Source: CAVRUH01 sp963822595 (GTDB taxonomy: Bacteria; Chlamydiota; Chlamydiia; Chlamydiales; Waddliaceae). From it: a stretch of DNA of 64,000 nucleotides. Below, piece after piece: positions 54,977-64,000 of this stretch. Each line of letters opens with the position of its first letter. Position 1 is the stretch's first letter. The notes under the pieces were generated by a model. The model did not search any database and was not told the DNA's origin. It was given only the letters and a program-made list of their open reading frames with translations. The stretch spans positions 186,001 to 250,000 of the forward strand of contig CAWGIG010000002.1 of assembly GCA_963822595.1 (NCBI GenBank), in the 5' to 3' direction. The position numbers and the translations under genes were made by a program.

Positions 54977-56032
54977 ATGAGTTTATATGTTGATAGATTG
55001 CAAAACAATAATAATGATATTAAACATTCCAAGGTTATAAAAGTCTTCATATCATTACCCTGCAAACCATTCATTCCTTATGAAGTTGTCAAATATTTAT
55101 GCAAACAAAATTTGAAAGGAATCATCACCACAGCAATGAAAGTGCTTAACATCAACAGCTACGATGATGCGGATGAAAATATAATGGTCACCTCTTGCGT
55201 CAATAACTCAAGACTGCTTTCTGTAATCTTTTTAGGGGTTGAGAAAGCGAAAAGGCTGCATAAAATAGATACTACTTCCTATACCTGCGAAGCCTCATTT
55301 ACGACTGCAAAAGGTATAGAATTTTCATATAAGATTTATGATCTTTTTAAAGGTGTCTTATCTTCACAAATTGAAGATTGTGAAGCTTTTCATTCTCTTA
55401 AGACTCAACAACAACTGAAATTTTTGTATCATATACGGGGAGGGACGAGAGATTTTTTTAAATACACAAGTCCTTTCGTAGATGACGTGAGCTACTATCA
55501 CGATAAAGAATGCGTAGAAAAAGTGGCTAATTCTTATTTCAATGATTTAGGGTATTCCTTCAATGACACCATCATAGAAAATTTAAGAACAGAAATTTGT
55601 CGGAACTCACTCAGGTTATCAGAAGACAAATCTTATATTTATTATATTTCGATCAAAAATGCTTATGCGAAGGAAAAATCAAGCTATGAGCATGCTTTTA
55701 TGCTAGAGCAATTCTCTTATGAAGGTTTTACATACTTTCGATTGTACCAAACGTGGGTTAAGCAGGCAACGCTCCAGGATACTAATTCGGTCATGTGGGA
55801 TCAGGATCAACTGAATAGCTTCTTGGATAAGTTATCACGAGTGTATTGTAAGAAACACACGAATGAAACAGTTCATGATTGCTTTGGTTTTAACCATAAA
55901 TTTGAAAGCCCGCCTCCCTTACTAGAGTTCGTCGATAACAAGTTATTTGGAATTAGTATGAGCTATTTTTCCGCTGAATTTAACCCCGAAGACTGTTTAG
56001 CAAATTTGGAAATGCTTATGAATTCAGATTAA
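54977..56032 (+). CDS. Hypothetical protein
   Basis: 351 residues, start ATG 54977 with AATAGGAT upstream. No signal peptide or membrane helix. Sequence is mixed alpha/beta and contains ten or more Cys. A segment near residue 235-265 reads SYEHAFMLEQFSYEGFTYFR, then LYQTWVKQATL, and an earlier part FLYHIRGGTRDFFKY; a His-containing hydrolase-type fold is conceivable but unsupported. Codon use is A/T-rich like the neighbouring accessory genes. Function unknown. Confidence 0.75.
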   Translation: MSLYVDRLQNNNNDIKHSKVIKVFISLPCKPFIPYEVVKYLCKQNLKGIITTAMKVLNINSYDDADENIMVTSCVNNSRLLSVIFLGVEKAKRLHKIDTTSYTCEASFTTAKGIEFSYKIYDLFKGVLSSQIEDCEAFHSLKTQQQLKFLYHIRGGTRDFFKYTSPFVDDVSYYHDKECVEKVANSYFNDLGYSFNDTIIENLRTEICRNSLRLSEDKSYIYYISIKNAYAKEKSSYEHAFMLEQFSYEGFTYFRLYQTWVKQATLQDTNSVMWDQDQLNSFLDKLSRVYCKKHTNETVHDCFGFNHKFESPPPLLEFVDNKLFGISMSYFSAEFNPEDCLANLEMLMNSD

Positions 56033-56119
56033 AATTATTTCGTTAGCTCAATTTTTTTCTAATACAAAATTCCTAAATACTATAGTCTGAAAACAGTAAT
56101 AGTGAAAAGGGAATCTTAT

Positions 56120-57526
56120 ATGAAGTCTTATATTTGGATGATAGTGATAGCGCTTTTTTATGTGCTCGCTTTAAATCCTTATCTTGGACCGGGCATTTTT
56201 GATGATGTCGTCTATTTGGGGGGTGCTGAATCTCTGGCTAAAGGTGACGGTTACTATTTTAACGGACAGATGATAGGGGATTGGCCACCGTTCTTTTCCA
56301 TCATTCTAGCATTGCCGATCTATTTAGGGCTTCCTGCTATTATCTCAGCAAAGATTATTGTATTAATCTTTGTATTTCTCTCATTACTAATCATGAATCA
56401 ATTAATGCTTGAAGAAGAGTGGGAATATCGAATACCCGTTTTACTTCTTTTTGCTCTAGCTCCCACCGGTCTTATTTGGGGCTCAAGAATCATGTCTGAT
56501 TGGCTTTTTGTCTGTTTAGTTTTTACTTTTCTTCTTTTATTAAAAAGAAGTGAAAATCGTCCGATTTGGGGAAAATGGACTTGGCTTGCAGGTATTTGTT
56601 TTGGTTTAGCTTTCCTCACAAGATATGCCGGTTTATTTTTATCGTTCCCTTTAGCGGCTCAAGCATTTTTACAAATATCGAGAGGGCTTCAATTTTTTGT
56701 TTCAAGAGTTATCATCGGTCTCATGGGATTATCAATATTTATTGTTTTTTGGATTTTCCCTGTGCAACACGCGATGGAGCAGAGAACTGCTAACGTAGGA
56801 TATTTTGGAAGCATACAAAAAATTCTTGAGAAAATTAACTTTGATTTCGTCGAATTAATGAATGTCATAGTTGCCTATATGACGAGCATCAAATTACCAA
56901 GTGAATTTCCTAAATCTATCGGAATTGTTATTACCGCAGTACTTGTTATTGTTATGCTAGTGGGTTTATATCAAAAATACGCAAAAAAGGGGATCGTCTA
57001 TTCTGATTTCTGGGTTTTTGGCCTCTTGTTTGTATATCTAGCATTCTATGACAAGATAGAACGTTACTTTTTACCTGTAGGACCCTTTTTGTTTTATTAC
57101 GCTATTTTGGGGATGGAAAAATTTCTCTCTAAAAGAGTGCTATCTGGTGTGCTCTTTGTTTGGATAGCCATTTTTATTATTATTGATGGCTATATTCTTG
57201 TAAAAGGAAATGGGCGAACATATAGCGGTTTAAACTATTTGGCAAGTCCGACACCTGAATCTTTTTATAGGGGCTATTGGAAAGATCTTTATGAGGTAAG
57301 TCAGGAGATTAAGTCGGATAGTGAAATTAAGGAAGTCATTTTTAAAGGTCCTGATCTTCTTGGGAAAAAATATATTTTCTTTTTTACGGGTAAGAAAATC
57401 GATGAAGAAGGGCAAGCTAATTTTACATCGGATACAATCCTAATGGATGCCTCGGGTCAAGTTCCTGAGGGATTTAACACCATTTATCAAAATCCATCAT
57501 TTGTTCTATTGTATAGCCACCATTAA
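56120..57526 (+). CDS. Multi-pass GT-C type glycosyltransferase (ArnT/PMT-like)
   Basis: About 468 residues from the ATG at 56120 (MKSYIWMIVIALFYVLALNP), preceded by AAAGGGA; an upstream in-frame GTG is at 56102. About ten membrane helices. The first periplasmic loop has an Asp pair (GIFDDVVYLGGAESLA), the place of the catalytic acid in GT-C enzymes that use lipid-linked sugars, and LTRYAGLFLSFPL is typical of the family. The C-terminal ~90 residues are soluble. Acceptor unknown. The stop codon lies in the first bases of a fold-back terminator. Confidence 0.8.
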   Translation: MKSYIWMIVIALFYVLALNPYLGPGIFDDVVYLGGAESLAKGDGYYFNGQMIGDWPPFFSIILALPIYLGLPAIISAKIIVLIFVFLSLLIMNQLMLEEEWEYRIPVLLLFALAPTGLIWGSRIMSDWLFVCLVFTFLLLLKRSENRPIWGKWTWLAGICFGLAFLTRYAGLFLSFPLAAQAFLQISRGLQFFVSRVIIGLMGLSIFIVFWIFPVQHAMEQRTANVGYFGSIQKILEKINFDFVELMNVIVAYMTSIKLPSEFPKSIGIVITAVLVIVMLVGLYQKYAKKGIVYSDFWVFGLLFVYLAFYDKIERYFLPVGPFLFYYAILGMEKFLSKRVLSGVLFVWIAIFIIIDGYILVKGNGRTYSGLNYLASPTPESFYRGYWKDLYEVSQEIKSDSEIKEVIFKGPDLLGKKYIFFFTGKKIDEEGQANFTSDTILMDASGQVPEGFNTIYQNPSFVLLYSHH

Positions 57527-57657
57527 CAGGATAAGCAGGATCGCAAGCGGCAGGATTAAAAAGGATAAGAAAAAAAAGGGATAAAAAACATTAATTCTTT
57601 TTTTATCCTTTCTTAATCCTGCCGCTTGCGATCCTGCTTATCCTGTTATTTTTTTTT
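57524..57657. terminator. Long bidirectional fold-back terminator
   Basis: Arms of ~36 bases (TAACAGGATAAGCAGGATCG at 57524 with its complement ending 57648), inner A/T part also partly paired, followed by a run of nine T (57649-57657). It separates two convergent glycosyltransferase genes and starts exactly at the TAA of the first. Confidence 0.88.
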
Positions 57658-57674
57658 CTATACGCACCATACTC

Positions 57675-59150
57675 TTAACCCCTAAGGTCAACAAGAATAG
57701 CCGAATTGGTTTCATCAAGGACAGGGAATTTTTCGAAAACTTGCTTATAGAAAGCAGGATTGGAATCCACAAACCTTCTTTCAATAATGAAATAATCGGC
57801 CCCTTCCTTTTTTAACTGCATCAAATTTTCCATCGTTTGAAGGTTTTCATAAAGGGTAAATCCTTTGCGATGAAGCCAGTAAAAATAATACGGGGCATTT
57901 GCACCCTGAAGGCGTCCGACATCATCCGTGGTCGCATTGCCGTTCGTGACGATGAGGTTGTTACCGGATAGAAGAGGTTGAAATTCTTTTGCCGATAAAT
58001 AATTTTCCGGAGAGGGAGGCTGTTTGATGAGATTGGCATACAGGTAGTAACCTATTTCCATACCGAATAGGGTGCAAATCAAACCTTGTGCCAGTATCTT
58101 CTTCTGAGCAAAGAGAAAATAGAATCCTTGAGCCATCAAAAGTGAGGCGAATGGGATTGTCACGATATGATAATAGGTAGCCCACTTTTCTCCGGTGGTT
58201 CCCCCTGAAACCAGAAAATAGGCAACAAGCGAGATTCCCCAGTAAAGGAAAATTTTAGCTTCATTTTTGCGAACGAGCGAGTATAGGCCTATTACTCCCA
58301 AAATACAACCGACGCCCATCCAGATTTTATTTATTTCGATGACTAGATTACCGATAATATTTTTCTCAATAAAATTTGAAAAGTTTGTGCGTGACATTCT
58401 AGCATAAGCTTCATTGGAGATGCCTAACGAATTGCCATATTGTTCCCATAACGATCTTGCATGGTCATACCAGACTAACGGCACCCCAAGAGAGAACAGA
58501 GCAAAGAAAATAAGTTTTGGCGAATAGAGAGCTTTTATTCCGAAATGGTTAATTGAGAGTAAAAAAAATAAAATCGCTATGTGAGCCGCTGGTATTTTCA
58601 CCAATATCGCAGCTGTTGTTGCTAGAAGAGCCCAGATATAGAACTTAAATTGATCAGTTTGGATCCATGTTATAAAGCAATAAATGGCTGCAATGTACGG
58701 AAAAAGCATGATAGGTTCCGGCTGAATAGCCGTGGACATCATGTAAATCATCGGGTGCATAACAAAAATCAACGTAGCTAGAATAGCCGCTTTTTCACTG
58801 AGAAGGATTCTTGCCAACATCGAAAATACCACGCATGATCCCATCATGGCTAACAACGAGATAAACCGAAGGAACCATTCATGGGCTCCAAAGGTTAAGT
58901 AAAAGAGGGATCCAATCCATGCTTGAAAAGGAAATTCAGATTCGACAAATCCCGGCCCGGCCCCTCTCCAATCGATTCTAGGATAAAATATGTTCATGCT
59001 TTCTTCGGCAAAATTGCGTGTCATGCTGCCTACATCGGCTTCACGCCATATATTTAGGCTTGTATTGTCAATAGGTCGATACACCTGAGTGGCAAAGAAG
59101 CAGAAGGCTAAAACCATGATGAGAGCGTATTGCTTGTTTAATTTTTGCAT
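57675..59150 (-). CDS. Multi-pass GT-C type glycosyltransferase (PMT_2-like)
   Basis: 491 residues with about ten to eleven membrane helices. N-terminus YALIMVLAFCFFATQVYRP; the loop WREADVGSMTRNFAEES contains the Glu-Ala-Asp expected at the active site of GT39/GT83-like enzymes; FPFQAWIGSLFYLTFG follows. Soluble C-terminal domain of ~110 residues. Last gene of a four-gene minus-strand operon (62446 to 57675); its ATG overlaps the preceding GT2 gene by 13 bases. Confidence 0.82.
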   Translation of the reverse strand: MQKLNKQYALIMVLAFCFFATQVYRPIDNTSLNIWREADVGSMTRNFAEESMNIFYPRIDWRGAGPGFVESEFPFQAWIGSLFYLTFGAHEWFLRFISLLAMMGSCVVFSMLARILLSEKAAILATLIFVMHPMIYMMSTAIQPEPIMLFPYIAAIYCFITWIQTDQFKFYIWALLATTAAILVKIPAAHIAILFFLLSINHFGIKALYSPKLIFFALFSLGVPLVWYDHARSLWEQYGNSLGISNEAYARMSRTNFSNFIEKNIIGNLVIEINKIWMGVGCILGVIGLYSLVRKNEAKIFLYWGISLVAYFLVSGGTTGEKWATYYHIVTIPFASLLMAQGFYFLFAQKKILAQGLICTLFGMEIGYYLYANLIKQPPSPENYLSAKEFQPLLSGNNLIVTNGNATTDDVGRLQGANAPYYFYWLHRKGFTLYENLQTMENLMQLKKEGADYFIIERRFVDSNPAFYKQVFEKFPVLDETNSAILVDLRG

Positions 59151-59959
59151 TTTTTTCCCCTATATTTACCGGCATGTCCTACGATGCGGTAGCAGATATT
59201 ATATGGAATAGTGAGTGGTTCCCAATGGGAAATCGCATAGAAGAAATCCCTGCCAATCTCACGTAAACATAACCAAGATTCCCAAAAAATACTTGTGGAT
59301 TCATCTAAAATACGTTTTTCTCCTTCACCCTCGATGAACCCTCTATGATACCAGTCGACAAATGTGTAGTTGTGAGAATGTTCGACAATCGAATCAGGGA
59401 CGAACATAAATCTTGCTCCTTTATCTTGGCACCTTTTACGCCAATCCATGTCTTCAGAATAGCCAACATCGCTGAATTTTGTTTTTTCCCAGAGCGAACG
59501 TTTAAAAGCACACGCTACCGCTGAAAAAAAGTAGGGTTGTTTATCAATGACATTCTGGGAATAGGCCCTGTCCATATCAAATTTGACGATGAAATGAGCA
59601 TCTTTACGTGGAATCTGTTTGCTCATTGTCGCATCGGCTTCCCCATTGACAATCGGAAAAACAAGTTTTTCGAGCCAATCCTTTGTTTGGGGGATAGCAT
59701 CGCCATTTAACAAAACGATAATAGGTTCTTTGGCCATAGCGATCATCCGGTTTAATACCGGGCCGGGGACGTATTCTTCGGGTTTGATTTCGACAACATG
59801 AGGATTGGATTGACGGATGATTTCAAGGGAGCCATCGGTAGATCCTGAATCGATATTATAGAGTGTAAAATTTTTGACAGTTTGTTCAGATAGGGCTTTT
59901 AATGAATTGTCAAGATAGGGGCGCTCGTTTTTTGAACGCATGATGATAGCGTAGTCCAT
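59138..59959 (-). CDS. Glycosyltransferase family 2
   Basis: 273 residues. GT-A fold features: DYAIIMRSKNERPYLDNSL, NIDSGSTDGSLEIIRQ, and VLLNGDAIPQ in place of the DxD metal site; SEDMDWRKRC is the catalytic-base ED motif and GARFMFVPDSIVEHSH follows. Probably transfers a sugar to a lipid-linked glycan at the cytoplasmic face. Overlaps the next two genes by one and 13 bases, so translationally coupled. Confidence 0.88.
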   Translation of the reverse strand: MDYAIIMRSKNERPYLDNSLKALSEQTVKNFTLYNIDSGSTDGSLEIIRQSNPHVVEIKPEEYVPGPVLNRMIAMAKEPIIVLLNGDAIPQTKDWLEKLVFPIVNGEADATMSKQIPRKDAHFIVKFDMDRAYSQNVIDKQPYFFSAVACAFKRSLWEKTKFSDVGYSEDMDWRKRCQDKGARFMFVPDSIVEHSHNYTFVDWYHRGFIEGEGEKRILDESTSIFWESWLCLREIGRDFFYAISHWEPLTIPYNICYRIVGHAGKYRGKKCKN

Positions 59960-60930
59960 TAGGGTGATTGTCCGTTATTATTGGATTCAAAAATATCTGC
60001 GACAATATACAGAGGACGCCCTTTGGCTTCGATATAGAGGCGTCCGAGATACTCTCCGATGAGTCCTATAGAGATCAATTGAACACCGCCAAAGAAAACG
60101 ATGACGATCATCAGGGATGCATATCCTGGGACTTCAACCCCTTGAATCAATGTGCGAATTAATAAAAAGAGAGCAGACATGAAACCGACAATCGAAATAA
60201 AGGCGCCTCCTAAGCTTGCGATACGCAAAGGTGAAATAGTAAAGCTCGTTATTCCGTCGATGGCGAAATTCCAAAGCTTGAAATAGTTCCACTTTGAATT
60301 TCCGGCGGCACGGGCATCCCGTACAAATTCGATCCCTATTTGGCGAAAACCCACCCAGGAGAATAAGCCCTTCATAAAACGATTGCGTTCAGGTAATTTG
60401 AGCAGGGCATCCACGACACGACGGTCCATTAATCTGAAGTCACCGACATCGTGTGGAATGTTTACGCTTGTGATTGAGTTAAACAGCTTGTAGAAAGCTC
60501 TTGCACTCGATCGTTTGAAAAACGTATCCGAACTACGGCAGGCGCGGACGCCATAAACGACATCGTATCCTTCGTTCCATTTCGTGATAAAATCGACGAT
60601 CAACGCAGGGGGGTCTTGGAGGTCAGCGTCAATTACAATGACGGCATCGCCACGAGCCTCTGTTAGACCCGCTGTCATTGCAGCTTCCTTGCCGAAATTT
60701 CGCGCTAAATTGATGATCCGCATATTTCTGCCCGATGTCATTTTTCCGTAGAGTAATTCCAGAGTACTATCGGTACTGCCATCATTAATGCAGATATATT
60801 CAAAAGAGTTTTTGATACCCGCAGTAACCTGGTCTAGCTCTTCGAAGAATTTTGCAATCACTTTTTCTTCATTGTAAAATGCAACGACTATGGAAATGAG
60901 TCCTTTGCTTGATCTTAATTTTTCATTCAT
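59959..60930 (-). CDS. Polyprenyl-phosphate glycosyltransferase (GtrB/DPM1-like GT2)
   Basis: 323 residues. GT2 domain SIVVAFYNEEKVIAKFFEEL, INDGSTDSTLELL, metal site VIDADLQDPP, then DVGDFRLMDRRVVDAL; two C-terminal membrane helices (ISIVGFMSALFLLI and SLMIVIVFFGGVQLI) and the ending IGEYLGRLYIEAKGRPLYIV are hallmarks of the GtrB family. It makes undecaprenyl-phosphate sugar, the donor used by GT-C enzymes such as those encoded next to it, which gives the cluster a coherent logic. Confidence 0.9.
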   Translation of the reverse strand: MNEKLRSSKGLISIVVAFYNEEKVIAKFFEELDQVTAGIKNSFEYICINDGSTDSTLELLYGKMTSGRNMRIINLARNFGKEAAMTAGLTEARGDAVIVIDADLQDPPALIVDFITKWNEGYDVVYGVRACRSSDTFFKRSSARAFYKLFNSITSVNIPHDVGDFRLMDRRVVDALLKLPERNRFMKGLFSWVGFRQIGIEFVRDARAAGNSKWNYFKLWNFAIDGITSFTISPLRIASLGGAFISIVGFMSALFLLIRTLIQGVEVPGYASLMIVIVFFGGVQLISIGLIGEYLGRLYIEAKGRPLYIVADIFESNNNGQSP

Positions 60931-60934
60931 AGTT

Positions 60935-62446
60935 TTAATCTAAGTAATAAATTTGATATCTTTTGTCCTTATCATCTTTTATCTCATACATTTTTTTAAG
61001 TCCATCAATACTCGATCCTAGGTAGGGAATTAATTCAGGATTTCCCTTTTCGATAAAAGGTTCATAAAGAATTAGCCAATGGGCATTTTTTTCTTGAAGA
61101 AATTTTATAATCTCCTTGGGGTCATTTGTCCAAATGCGTGGAATCGTTTGCCGTTCGGATAAGAATCCAGTGGAAGAGATATATCCGTATCCGTCGCCTA
61201 CAATAACCTCGTCGGATTTAACATGTTTTTTGACCCATTCCGCTAGATTTTTTTGAATGGAATTGTCTTTTTCTAGGTGATGTCCTAGCCAAAGGGTTGT
61301 CAGAATATTCATGATCAAAATAGATGCTATAATCAAAAGATAAATTATTTTGGATGTTTTTGGATCTATTTTGGTTTCTAGGAATTTGTAGAAAGCAAAA
61401 AGACCCGCTGAACCAAAAATAGTAATGGGAATCAGAGTCATCAAGAAATGTCTAGGTTCAACCTGGATTAACGGATAAAATAGGACAGGAAAAATGAGCA
61501 TTAAGAGGAGTGGGAATTGATCGCCTATAGTTTTTCCTGATTTTCTTGGAAAGACGAGCAATACAAAAGCAAAAAGAAAGAGTGGCGACAGCAAAATCCC
61601 CGGCATCTTTTCCAAACTATACAGGATGTTTCTTGGATAACGTTTAGCTAAAGTGGTGATTACCTCTGAAATGGTAACGGGTGTTTGAGCAATATCTTTG
61701 TTGCTATAGACTTCTTGAACGGATTTTTCAAAATCTAGCTGTTCAGAATATTTTTTGAACGGAACCGAAGCTTTTTGAAACAGTCCCGGTTCCCCGATAG
61801 TTTGTTCGCAGAGAAGGACATAAAACGAAAGAACTACAATAAATCCGATTAAAGCAAGGATTGGAGAGGGATTAAACTTGCGAGATTTCATCAGTGGCAG
61901 AGGCAAAGTCAGTAAAAAAAAGAGAATGCCTTCATTACGAACGCAGGCATAAACACCAAAGGCCGCACCCCAGGCAAATGCTGCATACAAATATTTGGGC
62001 TCTTGGATTACTTTAATCAAAAAAGCAACGCCTGTCGTTAGAGCAAAAATATAGAACATTTCCGAGTAGCCATTTGTTGAATAGGAAATGAGCCTGGGAT
62101 GAAGAGCGCAAAAAAGGCCTACAAGCCACCCTACTTCGGGACCATAAAATTTTCGAGATATCCACAAAACCGGGAGGATGAGGAATACTCCGGGAATAAA
62201 AGTAGAAAGTATAGTGGCTGGAATTTGCGAGAAACCCAAAGTGTAAAAGATGGATTCCCAATAACAGAATAAGTTCACCCAAAAGGTGTCGATTTGGTCG
62301 AATTGCCCTTTTGAAAGCTCCGAAGCTATTAATGAGTAATTGATGGCATCGCCATAAATCGCCGTCGTGAGCAAGAGAAAACAGGCTCTACAAAATATGG
62401 AAAGGAGTACCAGTATTGAGGCTTGTTTAATAAGGTTATTTTGCAT
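60935..62446 (-). CDS. Multi-pass GT-C type glycosyltransferase
   Basis: 503 residues, about ten membrane helices. A first loop has AIYGDAINYSLIASELSKGQ with Asp in the active-site place; NGYSEMFYIFALTTGVAFL and CVRNEGILFFLLTLPLPLM are family-like. Soluble C-terminal domain with VIVGDGYGYISS. First gene of the minus-strand glycosyl cluster, four bases before the GtrB-like gene. Divergent from the GT4 gene at 62519, with ~70 A/T-rich bases between. Confidence 0.82.
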   Translation of the reverse strand: MQNNLIKQASILVLLSIFCRACFLLLTTAIYGDAINYSLIASELSKGQFDQIDTFWVNLFCYWESIFYTLGFSQIPATILSTFIPGVFLILPVLWISRKFYGPEVGWLVGLFCALHPRLISYSTNGYSEMFYIFALTTGVAFLIKVIQEPKYLYAAFAWGAAFGVYACVRNEGILFFLLTLPLPLMKSRKFNPSPILALIGFIVVLSFYVLLCEQTIGEPGLFQKASVPFKKYSEQLDFEKSVQEVYSNKDIAQTPVTISEVITTLAKRYPRNILYSLEKMPGILLSPLFLFAFVLLVFPRKSGKTIGDQFPLLLMLIFPVLFYPLIQVEPRHFLMTLIPITIFGSAGLFAFYKFLETKIDPKTSKIIYLLIIASILIMNILTTLWLGHHLEKDNSIQKNLAEWVKKHVKSDEVIVGDGYGYISSTGFLSERQTIPRIWTNDPKEIIKFLQEKNAHWLILYEPFIEKGNPELIPYLGSSIDGLKKMYEIKDDKDKRYQIYYLD

Positions 62447-62518
62447 TGATAAAGCGATTCACTCCAAATCAATTATTGATATATTTACTTTATTATTTAA
62501 AAAAAGTATACACAAAAC

Positions 62519-63671
62519 ATGAACGGTAAACCAAAGATTCTCTTTGTTCACAATAAATTCGGCCATTATGGGGGCGCTGAGCAATATATTCTCGAAACAG
62601 CTTCCGCCCTTGGAGCTCTTTTTTGATCTATCCTTTTGCTATGAAGAGCGAACCGGACACAATGAAAAACAGTACGAAGAGCTTTTTTCAACCATAGGCA
62701 CCGAAATAAGTCAGTTTCAGCCTGACCTTATATTCGTGAACAAATGTTTGTCCCCATCAAAATGGCAGGAAATTCTGAAAATAGGGGTTCCTGTCGTCCA
62801 CATGGTTCATGATCATGAAGGGTATTGTCTCCGGGGGAGTAAAACCTTTCCACTCTCACAAAAAGCTTGCCCCTATAAGGCAGGGTTGTGTTGTTTTTTT
62901 CCAGGATTAGCCTTTCTGAAAAGCGATGAAAAGGGACAGCTAAGGTTGAATTGGCCAAAACCTTGCGAAAAAAAACAACTCATCCATCTTGATCAAAAAA
63001 GCGATTTATTTCTGGTAGCTTCCAATTACATGAAGAAGACCCTTGAAATTCAGGGATTTGAATCTGAAAAAATCAAGGTGCTATTCGGCGTCCCGGAAGC
63101 AAAAGTGGGGCGTTCCCATTTCTCCGATAAAAATATTTTGGTTTACATAGGGCAAATCATCCGGGGAAAAGGATTGTATCCTTTGATTGAATCGTTAGCT
63201 CAGGTTCCAGTGCCCTTCAGGTTAGATGTATTTGGGACAGGCTCGGACGAAGAGAGGTGCCGTAGATTGGCAAATGAACTTGGTTTACATGAATCTATCC
63301 ACTTTCATGGTTTTACGTCTAGGGAGGTCATGCAGGGGGTTCTTCAGGAAGCTACTCTAGGTGTCGTTCCTTCCGTATGGGCCGAGCCCTTTGGAAAGGT
63401 TGGCGTCGAAATCATGCAGCAAGGCTTGCCGGTAGTCGCATTCGATAATGGGGGAATAAGCGACTGGCTGCAGGATGGTATTAATGGCTATTTAGTTCAG
63501 CCAATTGATACTCTAGGGTTTGCTCAAAAAATCACCAAACTATTAACAGACAAAACTCTTGCTAAAGAACTCGGCCAACAGGCAAAAGTAACTTCAGAGC
63601 AGTTGTATGATTTTGACAGGTATATTCAAGAATTAGTCGGAATCTTTAACGAGTTAATAGGAAAGAAATGA
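62519..63671 (+). CDS. Glycosyltransferase family 4 (one frameshift)
   Basis: The true start is the ATG at 62519: MNGKPKILFVHNKFGHYGGA, EQYILETASALGALF, a GT4 N-terminus with the GGAE motif. At the T6 tract near 62617-62622 one extra T moves the frame; it continues DLSFCYEERTGHNEKQYEEL and stays open to 63671. Restored length ~383 residues. Donor-binding domain: ILVYIGQIIRGKGLYPLIES, GTGSDEERCRRLANELGL, and PSVWAEPFGKVGVEIMQQGL, the E-x7-E motif, with VAFDNGG. The stop overlaps the next ATG (ATGA). Confidence 0.86.
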
Positions 63672-64000
63672 GAATAGGCATATCAGGATTCGTCTACCAG
63701 CAGGGAAGATCCGGAATCGGCGTTTATTTAGCTTCACTCATTCAAGCACTGCAAGAAGTTGATGACGAAAACGAGTATTATATTCATCTCTCAGAAAATG
63801 AGGCGAAAGAAATTCGTCTTCAGGGCCATAATTTCTCCTCCGTAGTTTCTTCAAATTTTTTTGAAAATCCGATTGCAAATATTCTCTGGCAGAATGTGGT
63901 TGCTCCTATGCAAGCAAAACAGCGAGAATATGATATTTTTCACGTCCCAACCATCCGGCGAACCCCTTGGATCAAATCTTGCCCTGTGGTTACAACTGTC
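63668..64000 (+). CDS. Glycosyltransferase family 4, N-terminal part
   Basis: Starts at 63668 through an ATGA overlap with the previous gene and runs off the window after 111 residues. MRIGISGFVYQQGRSGIGVY, LASLIQALQEVDDENEYYIH and EYDIFHVPTIRRTP are typical of the N-terminal Rossmann half of GT4 enzymes of the mannosyltransferase type. Only a partial gene, so the donor cannot be inferred. Confidence 0.8.
   Translation, partial: MRIGISGFVYQQGRSGIGVYLASLIQALQEVDDENEYYIHLSENEAKEIRLQGHNFSSVVSSNFFENPIANILWQNVVAPMQAKQREYDIFHVPTIRRTPWIKSCPVVTTV

Overview
The window comes from a member of the Chlamydiae, most likely an amoeba-associated (environmental) chlamydia rather than a Chlamydia species. Three things point there. 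The housekeeping block at 25.9-38.8 kb has the chlamydial order infA, tRNA-Thr, tuf, tRNA-Trp, secE, nusG, rplK-rplA-rplJ-rplL, rpoB, rpoC. The inferred RpoB and RpoC read as chlamydial. The MYG1-like, HIT and HEAT-repeat genes lie together, followed by a TyrP-type permease. The accessory genes encode many putative eukaryote-like effectors, as known for symbionts of amoebae.

Layout. 0-14.4 kb is an effector-like island: a Pro/Ala-linker protein, two paralogous BTB-like/LRR-like proteins (1.4 and 9.1 kb, the second frame-broken), and between them three tandem F-box plus GALA-like LRR genes built of 72-bp repeats and sharing one promoter design. A small secreted tryptophan-rich protein and two proteins with a shared N-terminal module follow, one of them possibly an ADP-ribosyltransferase. 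14.4-19.3 kb is a compact same-strand run: MYG1, HIT, isochorismatase-like, HEAT-repeat protein, isocitrate lyase. 19.7-25.8 kb carries two F-box-vWA proteins, an aromatic amino acid permease, SufE and a large F-box protein. 25.9-38.8 kb is the transcription/translation block. 39-48 kb holds an acyl-CoA ligase, a large tandem array inside a fold-back element, valS, an epoxide-hydrolase-like enzyme, a double cNMP-binding protein and an HD protein. 48-56 kb has a small secreted protein, a membrane-anchored histidine phosphatase, a 1304-residue repeat protein and a 327-bp tandem repeat derived from its 3' end. 56-64 kb is a surface-glycan type cluster: three multi-pass GT-C-like proteins, two GT2 and two GT4 enzymes.

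Two features dominate. First, conserved genes (infA, tuf, secE, rplK, rpoB, rpoC, aceA) contain about 70 single-base indels, yet the conceptual proteins are full length once these are bridged. Read by hand, the indels fall at codon boundaries or third codon positions, while nusG, rplA, rplJ and rplL in the same block are clean. I think this is a consensus artefact of merged templates that differ at wobble positions. Frequent +1 frameshifting is the less likely but testable alternative. Second, intergenic regions are occupied by long fold-back (inverted repeat) elements of several unrelated sequence families with the same architecture. One has grown into a 76-bp tandem array and another is part of a 327-bp tandem repeat.

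Putative host-directed functions (F-box, BTB-like, LRR, vWA, possible ADP-ribosyltransferase, histidine phosphatase) suggest interference with host ubiquitin ligases and signalling. This is inference from domain architecture only.
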